From Elymus sibiricus (lineage: Eukaryota > Streptophyta > Magnoliopsida > Poales > Poaceae): DNA of 64,000 nucleotides. Below are positions 11,822 to 23,893 of this stretch, piece by piece. Position 1 is the first letter of the stretch, and each line of letters begins with the position of its first letter. The stretch is from contig CM077664.1 of NCBI GenBank assembly GCA_039707655.1, positions 196,038,195 through 196,102,194 on the forward strand, given 5' to 3'. The translations under genes were made by a program, and so were the position numbers. The notes under the pieces were generated by a model. The model had not been told where the DNA came from. It saw only the letters and a list, made by a program, of their open reading frames with translations, and made no database searches.

Positions 11822-14800
11822 TGTAACACCCCAAAAGTGCTCCTTCCATATTTGTACTTTCCAACATTGCCATATATGGATTTGTCATGATGATCTGGAT
11901 GGATGGGTTCTTCTCATGTTGTGTTTTGCTTCTTTTCATTTTGTATTTTATCTTCATGCCATTCTTTTGTCATGTGCATTGCATCCATCATTTTAATTTT
12001 TGTTGTGTTCTTCATGTATGCATAGTGTGTGTGTGAGCATCTTCTCCTTGCCTCACCCAACTCTTGGATTTCACCTATGCAAGCCATCTTCCATCACCTC
12101 TCTCTCAAATCCCTTCTTTTCCCAAGTATTTACTTGATGCTATATTTCTGTCCCAAATTAATGTTCACCATATTTCTAAATTCTCTAGTCCATGTCCTAA
12201 ACCTCTCTACCAAATTTCATCATTTTTTGGAATTGATTAGGTTGGGATAAAAAATGCCTCCAATTTGAATTTAATTCAAACTTGATATATTTTTCTTTCT
12301 CTAAAATTTTCCAAACCAATTAATTCAAATACTACATAATTTCCAGATTCCAGGGATATTTTTATATCTCTCTCAGCTCTCTCCAAACTCCCTCTGCTTT
12401 TCCTCTTTTATTTCTGTTTGAGAAAAATAGAAAAGAAAAGGAAAGAAAAGCAGCAGCAGCAGCAGCCTAGCCTAGCAGCCCAACGCTCCAACACAGCCCA
12501 CCTAGCCCAGCCTAGCCGCCCCTCCGACCGGAGCCGTCGGATCGCGATCGGAGGGTCCGAAAACACCCCCAAAACCCAAACCCTAGCTAAACCTGCTATA
12601 TAAGGGAGGTTTCCCCTTCCATTTTGGGCAGCCGCCACCCCCCTCCTCGTTTTCCGCGCCGGCGGATCCCCCCGCCACCACTTGGCGCGCCGCCACGGGC
12701 CGCACCGCCACCAGGCGCCTCCCAGCCAACCAGGGGTTGCCACGCGCCCCCAGCCAGCCTCCCCACCACCGCGGCCCGCCCGGGCCCAGACCCGGCACGT
12801 CTGGCCCGAAGCCGCCCGCCGCCGAGCCCGCAAGCGCCGCCCGCATCGCCGCCTGAACCCTAGCTCCGCGCCTCGTCGGCGACCCCGTCCTCGCCGGAGG
12901 CCGCCCCCGCTCGTTCCCCGCAGCAACCCGGCCACCCTCGCCGGACCTCAACGCCGGCAAGCGCTGCCGCCCGGACCAGGTCCCCGCCGCCGCCGCCCTG
13001 CCTTCCTCTCCCTCTCCTTCTTTTTTTCTCACCCTCACGGCTCCTCTCTTTCGCCGCAGGAGTCGTCGCCGCCGTCGACCGCCTCCGCCGCCGGCCTCGA
13101 GCTCGCCCGCCGACGCGGCTCGCCTCCTCGACCTCCACCGCGCCCGGATCCGCCCGTTCGTCGCTCGCCAGAGCACGCCGCCGCCGCCCGCGACGTCGCC
13201 GTCCTCCTCTGCTTCCTGTCGCCGGGACGGTCCCATCCCGGATCCGCCCGGTCCATCCATCCAAATGGACGCCCTGCTCCACGCCATCCCACTCCGCCTC
13301 GTCCTAGTACCACGCCATCCCATTTCCCCGAGGTGCAGATTTTCACTAAGTCCCCAGGAATCCACTTCATTTGTGCATTTTGTGTGGGCCCTAACTTCGT
13401 GCATGTTTGTCCTATGATGATGATCTATAAATGTAAAATGATCTACTCTTCGTGCTCTACTTGATGGTTGCTGTTGCATTCATGTTAGGATCCATCTACA
13501 TGTCATAATCTCTGTTGCAAAAGTGCATCCTGATGTTACTGCAAAAATCTGTTAAGATTTGTCTCTTTGTCATTTTTGTGTGATTTAATGCATATCTTGT
13601 ATGAGCATTTTAGAGTATTGTAGCTTGCTGTTTTGATGTGCATAAGATGCCATGTTGTTGTTAACTGCAGTCTTGCATTGCAGATTGTTTTGCACACCAT
13701 TTGAGTTTCGTGCATCCGTTCCTCGTGATCTTTATATCGATTTCAACCGAAATCTTCCATTCTTTCCAGTGGCATACTTGGGTTGCCAAGATTTTGCCCA
13801 TATCCATCTTCTGCTTCATCGTTCACATCTCGTTATCTTTTCTATCATCCCGGTAGCACCGTTCCTTCATTTATGTCATGCTCATTATTTCTACATGCCA
13901 TTTCATGCATCATTTTGTTTGTGCATCTATGCCATGATTGTTTGTTTATTTCGGTGCTTGTTATTTCTTTGGGTAGATCCGGGAGACGAGTCCAAGTTTG
14001 AGGAACCGGTTGAGAACGTGTTCGAGGAGCAGTCTTACTATCCTACCGAAGAGACTTCAGGCAAGATGATCATTTCCCTCGATAACACTACTATCTTTGC
14101 TTGCTAGTTGTCTCGTTGCTATCGCTATGTCGCGCTTCCTACCACATACATGTCAGCCTCTCTTATGCCATGATACAGCCTCTAACCACCCTACCCAGCA
14201 AACCGTTGTTTGGCGATGTTACCGCTTTGCTCAGCCCCTCTTATAGCGTTGCTAGTTGTAGGTGCAGTGCAGGTTTTTCCATGTTGGGACATGGATATGT
14301 TGGGATATCACAATATCTCTTATTTAATTAATGCATCTATATACTTGGTTGTGTGTGGAAGGCTCAGCCTTTTGCCTAGTGTTTTGTTCCACTCATGCCG
14401 CCCTAGTTTCCGTAATACCGGTGTTTTGATCCTTGATTAGCGTTCCTAACATGCTCAGGGGAATGGGACCCTCTTGATAGTTCCCTTTGAATAACCGCTT
14501 CCAGCAAGGCCCAACTTTGGTTTTACCATTTGCCTAATAACAACTAAAACTTGCATAGGGAGTAATTAACCAGAGGATTTTAATCAACAACCCGGGCCAG
14601 TGCTCCTCATGAGTGTTGGTCCAAACCTGTCAACCGCCGGTGGCCGCCAGGGGCAACTCTGGATTTGGCCTACCAGAAGTTTGGACAATCCGATCGTGGC
14701 CTGAGACGAGATACGCGCGGCTCCGCGAGGTGTCGGCACGTCGGGAGGTCTTGCTGGACTTGTGTTACCATTGTCGAAATGTCTTGTGCACCGGGATTCC

Positions 14801-15677
14801 GAGGATACTTTGGACTATCTCGAGGTTGAGGTATTTCCACCGTAGCTTGTGTTGGTCTATGATGGACCAGGTTGGAACACCCCTGCAGGGTTAAATCTTA
14901 CGCGAAGCCGTGCCCGCGGTTATGTGGCGACTTGGATATTTTTTATCCTCCGGTTGTAGAGAACTTGACACTAATTCTAATAAAATATACCAACTGTGTG
15001 CGTAACCGTGATGGTCTCTTTTCGAGTAAGTTCGGGAAGAGAACACGGTGGAGTTATGATTGAACCGTAAGTAGGTGTTCAGGATCACTTCTTGATCATA
15101 CTAAACTTGCGACCGTTATGCGTAGTTTGCTCATCTCTATTCTTGTACTCGTAAGTTAGCCACTAAAACATGCTTAGTGCTTGCTGCAACCTCACCACAT
15201 TACCACTTCCATTCCTATAAGCTTAAATAGTTTTGTTACCTTGGGTGATGAGATTGCTGAGTCCCTGTGGCTCACAGATTACTATAAACACCAGTTGCAG
15301 GTACGCTTGAGACAGACACAGGTGAGCCCGAGATGCTCCATTGGGAGTATGATGATGAGCGTGGACGTATGTACGTCACGATGCCAGACGATCAGTAGTG
15401 GGCCCTAGTCGGCTGATCCGGCGATAATAGAGGGTGGTGTTTTCTCGTTTGATTTCGTCTGTAGTCGGACCCTGTCTTTCATTTGGATGATTGTATGATG
15501 ATTATGATATATTTATGCTGTAGCATGTGGCGAGTGTAAACCTTTATCTAGTATTCTCGCTTGTTCATTCGGTTGTATGTATTTGAGTATCACCTTGGTA
15601 TGCGATCTAAAATGGGGTTCTGCCATGATCTCGACTTCATCATGAGATTGCGATAGAGCCTCATCTTGGGCGTTACA
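11822..15677 (+). repeat. 3' LTR of Tekay element
   Basis: 3856 bp, TG...CA. It aligns to 2594-6459 end to end with scattered substitutions and a small indel in the GC-rich part: a stretch near 3906 in the 5' copy is missing here. It is followed by the target duplication ctacg (15678-15682). Confidence 0.93.
12597..12604 (+). promoter_or_regulatory. TATA box in Tekay 3' LTR
   Basis: tatataag, the counterpart of 3359-3366. It could start read-out transcription into the outer element downstream. Confidence 0.5.
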
Positions 15678-15682
15678 CTACG

Positions 15683-15757
15683 TTCCCTGTTACTCATTGA
15701 TTCCTAGATCCACAGTTCGGACCCCCTACCCGAGATCTCCCGGTTTCGGTATCGACA
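15683..15757 (+). repeat. 5' LTR of the outer Gypsy element, right part
   Basis: It resumes the LTR interrupted at 2593 (after the duplicated ctacg) and ends in tatcgaca at 15757. Together with 2186-2593 it gives an LTR of about 483 bp. Confidence 0.75.
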
Positions 15758-15777
15758 TTGGTGCTTTCATTGAGAGC
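15758..15777 (+). other. Putative primer binding site of the outer element
   Basis: ttggtgctttcattgagagc directly follows the LTR end. The same kind of sequence follows the LTR in other grass Gypsy elements. I cannot assign the tRNA. Confidence 0.45.
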
Positions 15778-15802
15778 TCCGCCGTTGGGTCACCAAGGAT
15801 CA

Positions 15803-18800
15803 ATGGCTCGCCTTGTCATCAGCGATAGCATCCGCAGCGGGGACGTCGTCGCCCCTGGTCAGCTTTTCATGTTCGGCAGCATCGTGCTGCATGCCGACCC
15901 GACCGGTCATCTATACCAGGTCAACAGCTTCGCCCCCGAGCAAGAGATCAGGTTCGGCAGCCTGGAATACGTCGCCGACTCTCAGGGCGATCTGGTCTTT
16001 GCTAGGTTCTCAGCTTCACCTGAGGAGCCTAATAATCCCAGGGCCTTAAACTCGGATTCTCTCCTCGGCCCCGCCTACGGGCCGGTCCTCAGTTCGGACC
16101 TGGCCTTGAGTTCGGATCCAATCCCGGTGCCAGAGAACCAAGGGTCGCCCTTGGCCGAATATACTCCCGACGCCGGCACACCGGAATTCGACTCCGAAGT
16201 ATGCCCAAGAAAGGATCCGGTGGACCCCTCGCTTTTAAGCGAGATGCTAGATCCGATCCAGAAGATAAGTATCGCGGATGGCCCGTCCTCAGCTCATGAG
16301 CAGATCGTACTTGAGGCCGACCGTGGGGAATTTTGCGTCCCACCCACCACCCACTTAGTAGCCACTGTCAAAGATTTAACAGACATGCTGGACTACGCCT
16401 CCGAAGAGGCTGACGACATGGACGAGGATATCGACGTCCCGCCGTATATGGCTCCCCTCCTCGCCACTTCCAACACCGGAAAGTGGACCACCACCTCCAC
16501 CTATGACGTTTACATGGTCGACACCCCCAAGGACGGCGATGCGACCAAGAAGGACGGCGACGGCCCCACCGAGGAACCGCCCAAACGCCGATGAAGGCGA
16601 TCCACAGGGTGAGGAAAGGGAAAGGAAAATAACACAGACACGAATGGTACCAGGGACAACGAGACTCCGGACAACATGGGGGAGCTCGGCGATAACACCC
16701 CCGAACAGCACCACGACGCCCCTGAAGGGCACGAGGACCAGGGCGACCCTGAGGACCCCGAGGATTCCGAGGACAGTAATTACCTCCCTCCGTCCGAAGA
16801 GGAGGATAGCCTCGGACCCGAGGATTTTGTCGTCCCAGAGGACCCCCTAGACCAGGAGAGATTCAGGCAGCATCTTATAGCCACCACCCAAAGTTTGAAG
16901 AAGAAGCAGCAGCAGCTCAAGGCCGAACAAAGACACCCTTAATGATAGGTGGACAATGGTCTTAGCAGCCGAAGAGGGCTTCGACAATCAGTGCCAGGGT
17001 CAATATAAGAGTTACCCACGGCGGCATCTGCTTCCGTCATTTGAGGATGAGGTCCTTGAGCCCATACCTCCCAGGTGGACTCAGACAAACCAGCCCGACC
17101 GTCCCCCTCGAGGACGAGACAGGACGGCTGGAGAAACCGAACACCCACCCGTGCCTCCTCGCCGGGCAGGCAAAGACCCGGTTCAACCGGAAGACCAATA
17201 CGATCTACGCCACGACCTGAACGCCAGAGGGACACAGTCACGATCCATTTACGGATCTAGAGGAGATGCACCCGCTGGACGGGACGGATACCAAGCCTGG
17301 CGCGATAGGAACGATAGAGCTCGGGAGCAGCACCATGCCCGGATGACAACCGATCTCCCGCACGACGTAGCCCGGGTCAGGGGCGCCGCACACCCAATGT
17401 GTTTTACGGATGAGGTAATGCAACATCAGTTCCCCGAAGGGTTAAAACCCGTGAACATAGAACAGTACGATGGTACAACTGACCCAGCCGTGTGGATCGA
17501 AGATTTCCTTCTCCACATTCATATGGCACGAGGAGATGACCTCCACGCCATTAAGTACCTACCATTAAAACTTAAAGGACCAGCAAGGCACTGGTTGAAC
17601 AGCCTCCCCGAAAACTCCATCGGGAGTTGGGAAGAGCTCGAGGATGCATTCCAAGCCAACTTTCAGGGCACATATGTTTGGCCGCCGGATGCCGACGACC
17701 TAAGCCACGTCGTTCAGCAGCCCGGAGAGTCTGCTCGGCAATTTTGGAACCGGTTCCTGACTAAAAAGAACCAGATTGTCGACTGTCCGGACGCCAAAGC
17801 AATCACCGCATTCAAGCATAGTATTCGGGATGAATGGCTCGCGTGCCAGCTCGGCTAAGTTAAGCCGAGAACAATGTCGGCCCACACCTCCCTAATGACC
17901 CGCTTTTGCGCGGGTGAGGATAGTTGGTTAGCTCGTAGAAGCAACCACCCCGAAGACCCCGGCACTTCGGAGGCCCGGGACGGGAACGGGAAACCCCGGC
18001 GCAACAAGAATAACAAGCGCCGGCACACAAACAACGACAGTGAAGCCGATGACATGGCGGTAAACGCCGGGTTCGGCGGCTTAAAATCTAGACCGCGGAA
18101 AAAACCTTCTAAAGGGAATAGGGACGGGCCGTCTACACTGGATAGAATGTTGGACAGGCCCTGCCAGATTCATGGCACCTCGGATAAGCCCGCCAACCAC
18201 ACCAACCATAATTGTTCGGTAATAAAACAGGCCGGCAAGATCACAGCCGAAGAACAGAGCAAGGGTCCCCGCAGCGAGGACGACGATGAACCTCGCGGGC
18301 CGAACCATAGAGGCCAAAAGCAGTTCCCTCCCGAGGTAAAAACCGTGAACATGATCTACGTCACACATATACCCAAGAAGGAGCGGAAGCGCGCACTCTG
18401 GGATGTCTACGCCTTAGAGCCGGTGGCCCCAAAATTCAACCCATGGTCGGCTTGCCCGATCACTTTCAACCAACGAGACCATCCGACCAGTATCTGTCAT
18501 GGAGGAACGGCGGCTCTGGTGCTCGACCCCATCGTCGATGGATATCACCTCACCAGAGTCCTTATGGATGGAGGCAGCAGCCTCAACCTGATTTATTCAG
18601 ATACAGTGAGAAAAATGGGGATCGACCCGTCAAGGATCAAACCCAGCAACACCACCTTTAAAGGTGTAATCCCAGGCGTCGAGGCACACTGCTCGGGATC
18701 CGTGACATTGGAGTTGGTCTTTGGTTCGCCCGACAACTTCCGCAACAAAGACTTAATCTTCAACATTGTTCCCTTCCGCAGTGGTTACCACGCACTCCTT

Positions 18801-19052
18801 GGCCGGACAGCGTTCGCCTGCTTTAACGCCGTCCCGCATTATGCATATATAAAGCTCAAGATGCCAGGACCGAAGGGTGTTATTACCATCAATGGTAATA
18901 CCGAGCGCTCGCTCCGAACAGAGGAGCACACAACGGCTATAGCCACCGAAGAAGCGTCGCAGGCCCAGTCCACTACCAAGGCACTCGACGCACGCAAACG
19001 CGCCCGAGCTTCGGCCTCGGTCCGAGAGCACTCCCGTGCTCACCCTAAATAG
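15803..19052 (+). pseudogene. Retand-type gag and aspartic protease, broken
   Basis: The start chosen is the ATG at 15803 (MARLVISDSIRSGD). The acidic N-terminal part runs to TGA codons near 16592 and 16607. The same frame reopens (16676-16942), then a register change near 16950 leads to the gag core at 16956-17858, with EQYDGTTDPAVWIEDF, KGPARHWLNSLP and PGESARQFWNRF. A TAA at 17856 interrupts it. The frame then continues to 19052 through a Cys/His cluster (CQIHGTSDKPANHTNHNC) and the protease active site LMDGGSSLNLIYSDTV (about 18570), ending LLGRTAFACFNAVPHYAYIK. No RT motif follows. At least three in-frame stops and one frameshift make it non-functional. Confidence 0.83.
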
Positions 19053-20374
19053 GGATACGTGCCCCACAGCACGGCCCACCCAGCCGCGAAATACGTGCCT
19101 CGAGTGCACAACTTTGCGCTCAAGATCCCATGGGAAGCTGTGGGGGCACATGACACAAAGGCCGAGAGCTCGGTTCGACCGAGCCATGGCCAAAAGTTGT
19201 TCTTGGATTAACATCAATTACAGGCACCACCTAGGGCCTGATTAGTGTTAAGATGCTACAGTGCGGTGACTTCTCAAAACCCTTCCCCAAGGGCTCGTCC
19301 GCCGAACATTACTACTTCTGCTGAGCATACAGTCGACAACCACACTCATTCGGAAGCTTCATAAAGAGCAAAGGCGCAGACGTGCAGCAGGGCGTAGTAG
19401 GGAAGTCAAACCACTCATGAAGGCCCTGTGTAAACCTTTCCTCTAATGTATTTATTTCTTAAAGTATCTATCAAAGTTACTTCGGCAGTTCAGATTGTAC
19501 GGTTGGACGTCACAAATTCAAAGGAAATAAAGACCAATTTTTCTCTGGTAATTGTGCAGTCATTCGTGTTGCATATTCCTTTCCGCTTTTTAGGCCAAAG
19601 TAAACTATTACAATACGTTCCTTTTTTTTGTGACCGGATAATAGACCGGGGGCTCGATCATAAATCTTGCCTCAAACATCATTCCGGCACCAATTTTTAT
19701 TATATGTGCTCGGCGTCATGGATATTGCATTATATGAATCAGTTCCGAATTGTGTCTTTGGTCAATAGTTGGGTTGCCCGGCTCCTGTGCTTACCCTCTT
19801 ATGTTCCGCATTGTTCGGCTAGGAGGGTAAAGGGAGAACCACTGCGATTGTACTTCTAGCTAGCCTGGTTAAGTACCTCAGTGGAGAAAGCCAAAAACTG
19901 ACAGTCGTAAATAAGCGAGAATTGGTCGGCGGTCCGATGACTAGTGTTAAACTAAAAATCGTTGGAGGTTAGCCCGTGTCAAACGAAGGGTTCTCTGTCA
20001 CAGGAACCACGTGATAATGGTGTCAACCACGGTACGTCCGAATATCACATATACTGGGCGCTAGTCACCAGCCCCCGCAGTTAAGCTCCTATGGCTAAGA
20101 GAAAGCAATAAAGCTGCATAGTCTGATTGCCTCGTTTTTCCTTACACATACCGCCTCCGGGCACCGAGACGTCGGCTAAGGGTCAAAGTGTTCGGGAGAA
20201 ACACCCCATGCAATATCTGCAAGGGGGTTGAAGCCGACGACTGGTAACTTTCAGTTTTAAAAAAACGGCCACACAGGAGTCAAAATATAACACATGAGGC
20301 ATTATATTTATAGCCAACCAGCTGCATTTCAACAGCGCAAAAGTTTCAACTCCTAGGATACAAGGAAAATAAAA
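19053..20374. other. Noncoding interior of the outer element
   Basis: This lies between the protease end and the antisense gene. No RT, RNase H or integrase motif is visible in any frame, although a full element would carry about 3 kb of pol here. Only short frames occur, such as 19446-19859, without recognisable domains. Confidence 0.6.
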
Positions 20375-23300
20375 TTACTCATAAATTACATCTTTCGAGC
20401 ACTGGGCCTCTATTGCCCGAGCACCATCCATCACGATGGGAAAATACTGCTCGGGGCGCCTGTGCTCCTTCCCAGGGGGTGGAGGTCCGGTGGCCATCTT
20501 GGTTGGCTTGATCTTCGGCCAGTGCACCATGGTCTTGCCGAAGGCCATCCGAGCTCCCTCAATACACGCGGAGCGCTTCCAGGCATCAATCCGGGGCGTG
20601 GCGTCGTACAGCCTTTGCACCAACCCAAAATAGCTGCTCGGCAGTGGCTCTGAAGGCCACAGCTTGACGTAGAGGTCCTTCATTGTGGGCTCCGCCATCC
20701 GATGCAGCTCCATCAGCTGCTTCATCTGGTTGTTGAGGAGGGGAGGGTGTTCGGGCGCTTGAAATTGCACCCAAAATAGCCTCTGCTCGGCCCGACCCTC
20801 CTGGGCGGCGAAGAACCTTGCCGCATCGGCCGCACTCCTCGGGAGGTCCATAAAGGCGCCTGGGGAATGCCACACTCGCGTGAGCAAAGCGAACCTGTTA
20901 CCACCAAAGACACTTTGCAGCAAATATGGCTTACCATCCGCAATGAGTTTCACTAGGCGGAGTTCTTCTTGGTAGCCGCGCGCCTCCGTCCGTGCTTCCT
21001 TGGCCACCGGCCCCAATGAGGTTAGCTCGGCAACCTGCTCTTTATTCTTCTGCTCAAGGGCCTCACATTTCGTGACGGCATCCTTGAGCTCTTGCTGCAC
21101 CTCAGCCACTCTGGCCTCATACTTCTGGCTAGCGGTTCTCACCGTAGCCTGTTCGGTAGCTGCCTGTTCGGCCGCTGCCCTCTGCTCCGCCGCTTCCAGC
21201 TGAGCCTTCTTCAGCTCGGCCTTGAGGTTCTCGACCTCCGTGGTAGCAGCTGCAGTCATATCCATTGACCCCGATTAGGCTACTTACTTCAAACCTTACT
21301 CAACAACACAAAGCTGTTGTAGTCAACATTATAGTTCGAACTTGCCTTGCGCTTCGTCGAACCGTTTGTTCAGCAGTCTGAGGTCGTCCTCGGAGCTCTT
21401 GAGCTTCTGATTTAGCTCGGCCAACTCCTCGGCGTTGGCGGCTGTCGCCGAAGATGACGCCTGCACAGCACTCTATGCACATTAGGATCCGAGTTATAGA
21501 TTTTCGATCCTCTGACTAGCTTTACTCAAGCCAGCCAGAGTCTCGGGGGCTATTGTGTATGAGGTTACACACTCACATAAAAGAAATTTTCTAAGGGAAA
21601 AAACATTACTTGGCCTACCTTGAAGCCTGTGAGAAGGCCACTAAAGGCCTCCTTCAGTCCGTTGTCCACGGACCGAAGGCTTTTCAACACCGCGCCCATA
21701 AGGACACGGCGCTCTTCAGCGATGGAGGAGCTGGTTAAAGCATCCTCCATCTCGTCCGGCCACCCAGTCGAAGCCCGCTCTGGGGTGGGCGGGGGTGGCG
21801 GGGGCACCTCGGCTCCTCCTCTCGAGGAGTTTGGAATGCTTGACTCTGGGTACCTTGACGGCTCCGGAGCCATTCTCAGAGAGAGCTCGGATCGTCCGGG
21901 CTCCTCCTCTTCATTTACCAGAGGGCTCCTCCCCTCCTGGTCTTCGGTGGCCGAGGTATGCACCTCGGCCACAACAATGTCACCCCCTCCCCCTATGTGC
22001 GGCAAGGGAGTGGTCCTCCTCGACAGAACCTCCTCGGCCTCCTCGACGATCGGAGGAGGCGAGGTGCGCGACTCGGTCCTGCTCTCCGCCAGCACGGCCG
22101 GTGGAGAATGCCCCTCCGAGACTCGATCGGTGGGGAGGTCGCACAGCGGGCTGCAATATTAAAAGCAGAAGCACGGTTAATAGCGGACTTAGCTCGGCTG
22201 AAGGTGCACAGGCGAATCTTAAAGATACGTACCTTTGGGCCAGCGGTTTGACCCTAGGGGTCCTCCGAGGAACCTCTTCGGAGGCCTCAGAGTCCTCGGC
22301 AGAGGCCGAGCTATTGCCGAACAAGGCCACCTTGGCCCTGCACGGTCTTTTGGGGGCGGGATGAGGCTGCTCCTCCTCGCCGCCCTCGGATGCCGCCCTC
22401 TTCCTTGTTCGGGAGGAATCACTTTCCTCCCCGTCCTCTCCCTGCTCCTTCTCCTCCTCTTGTGTGGAGGGAGCATGGGTGTCCCCGGATCTAGTGTCCA
22501 GGGGTCCTCGGGAGCGGAGGCCCTCTCTGGCCTCCCTCTTCTTCTCCTTCTTCTTCTCCTTCCTCTCCGGCGCCTCGTACGGCTCCACGGCCAGCATGGC
22601 CGTCAGCAAGGGCGTCCTGGGGCCCTCTGGCAGCGGGGCCGGGCTGTCAATCCGCTCGGCCTTCTTCAACCAGCTTTGCGGATGAGAAATGAGAAAGTTG
22701 AGTACCTTATCAAAAGGGAACAATCCGGATATAATAATAAAACTTGTCGTACCTCTCGAGGGGGGTTTGCGGCGTCAAGGCCGATGTCTTCCTCCTCGGC
22801 CGGCCAGTCCTTCTACGGCTTGAACAGCACCTTCCACAGCTGAGCATGGGAAGTGCGGTAGAAGCTGAGCATGGTGGCGGGGTCTTCGGGCTTGTAGGCC
22901 CACATGGGGGAAGTCCGGGCCTGGAAGGGGAGGATACGGCGGCAGAGCATAATTTGGATCACGTTGGGCAGCTCGACCCCCCTCTCTATCATCTTTGCTA
23001 TCCGGCTCTGCAGCAGCGCCACCTCCTTGTTTGACCCCCAGTCGAGGCCTTTCTTGGTCCATGAAACCAGCCTCGTTGGGGGTCCGGATCGGAAGGCCAG
23101 AATCACCCCCCAATCCCCGCTCCTTGGCTCCGTGATGTAGAACCACTTCTTCTGCCAGATCTTGATGGTCTCGATGAAGGTGCCCTCTGGCCACTCCACC
23201 CGGGGAAGCTTGCTGACCATCACTCCCCCGCAGTCCGCCTGCTGGCCGTCAACAATCTTCGGCTTGACGTTGAAGATCTTCAGCCACAGGCCGAAGTGTG

Positions 23301-23622
23301 GTCGGACCCGAAGAAAGGCCTCACAGATGATGATGAAGGCCGAGATGTGCAGGAAGGAATTTGGGGCAAGATCGTGGAAATCGAGCCCGTAGAAAAACAT
23401 GAGGCCCTTGACGAAGGGGTGAAGGGGAAAACCCAAACCTCGGATGAAGTGGGGTAGGAACACCACCCTCTGGCCCTGCCGCGGCGTGGGGATGACCTGG
23501 CCCGCCTCCGGAGCGCGGTGGGCGACGTTGGCTGGGAGATAGCCCATGCTCTTCAGCTCCAAGATAGCGCTTTCGGTGACGATGGAGGCCTCCCACTTGC
23601 CCTTGGACCCGGAACCGGCCAT
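20375..23622 (-). pseudogene. Antisense accessory gene of Retand-type element
   Basis: It reads leftward from ATG at 23622 (MAGSGSKGKWEAS). The first segment, 23622 to about 22755, has the 'putative gypsy-type transposon' signature found in grass elements (FPLHPFVKGLMFFYGLDF, HISAFIIICEAFLRV), with a TAG at 22815-22813 interrupting the frame. Further open segments follow: about 22680-22229 (Lys/Glu-rich, RKEKKKEKKREAREG), 22150-21620 (Pro-rich), 21475-21345, and about 21249-20375. The last has an Ala/Glu-rich coiled coil and then a globular part ending QCSKDVIYE. Segments are bounded by plausible GT/AG sites, but I could not fix all phases. The function of such antisense genes is unknown. Confidence 0.68.
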
Positions 23623-23893
23623 TGCTGGATTGAGCGGGTGGCTGGAGAGGTTCTTGGAAGGGAGAGCAGATCTAGGCGCTGGAGCTCAAGAGATTGGGAG
23701 GGCAACGGCGAAGGAAGAGGTGAGAACGTGCGAAGGAAATGGAGGCCGCTCCCCTTTTATGGGCTGTAAAACCTGAGGTCCCTTTACTGCGCCACAGGCT
23801 TCACCGTTTCCACATGTAATCATGCCATTATGCGCGCATGGGATGGAGCAAATTATTGATCATGTCCCTTGAAAATAGGGCACGATCTCCATG
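23623..23893. other. Junction between two truncated retrotransposons
   Basis: Upstream region of the antisense gene, then an abrupt change to Copia coding sequence on the - strand. Neither the outer element's polypurine tract and 3' LTR nor the Copia RT-RNase H and 3' LTR is present. A deletion that removed both ends is the simplest reading. The exact breakpoint, between about 23770 and 23893, cannot be placed by eye. Confidence 0.5.

Larger units (their letters stand above)
2594..15677 (+). mobile_element. Tekay-lineage chromovirus (Gypsy), complete structure, coding-dead
   Basis: The element is 13084 bp. It has two LTRs beginning tgtaacacccc and ending ...gggcgttaca, and it is flanked by a perfect 5-bp target duplication, ctacg, at 2589-2593 and 15678-15682. 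A primer site similar to initiator tRNA-Met follows the 5' LTR and a purine tract precedes the 3' LTR. Interior order is gag, protease, RT, RNase H, integrase and a C-terminal chromodomain-like segment, the order of chromoviruses. Frameshifts and stop codons inactivate it. In a 456-bp LTR stretch (4431-4886 against 13652-14107) I counted 12 differences by eye, about 2.6 percent. It sits inside the LTR of the outer Gypsy element. Confidence 0.93.
2186..23870 (+). mobile_element. Retand/Tat-type Gypsy element, pol-less, 3' truncated
   Basis: The 5' LTR starts tgagggtgtcccgg at 2186 and ends ...tatcgaca at 15757. It is interrupted by the Tekay element, so its true length is about 483 bp. The interior holds gag plus aspartic protease on + (15803-19052), then about 1.3 kb of noncoding DNA, then a long accessory gene on the opposite strand (23622-20375). 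That antisense layout is known from Retand, Grande and RIRE2-type elements. No reverse transcriptase, RNase H or integrase frame lies between protease and antisense gene, and no second LTR follows. The element therefore looks non-autonomous or internally deleted, and it is cut off near 23.8 kb where a Copia fragment begins. The right boundary is approximate. Confidence 0.75.

Noticed and set aside
12583..13479. 298-codon minus-strand frame and 260-codon plus-strand frame
   Set aside because: They lie in the GC-rich centre of the Tekay 3' LTR and are equally open on both strands. Not coding.
20375..23622. Treating the antisense frames as a host gene
   Set aside because: They match the antisense accessory gene of Retand-type elements and lie within one such element.
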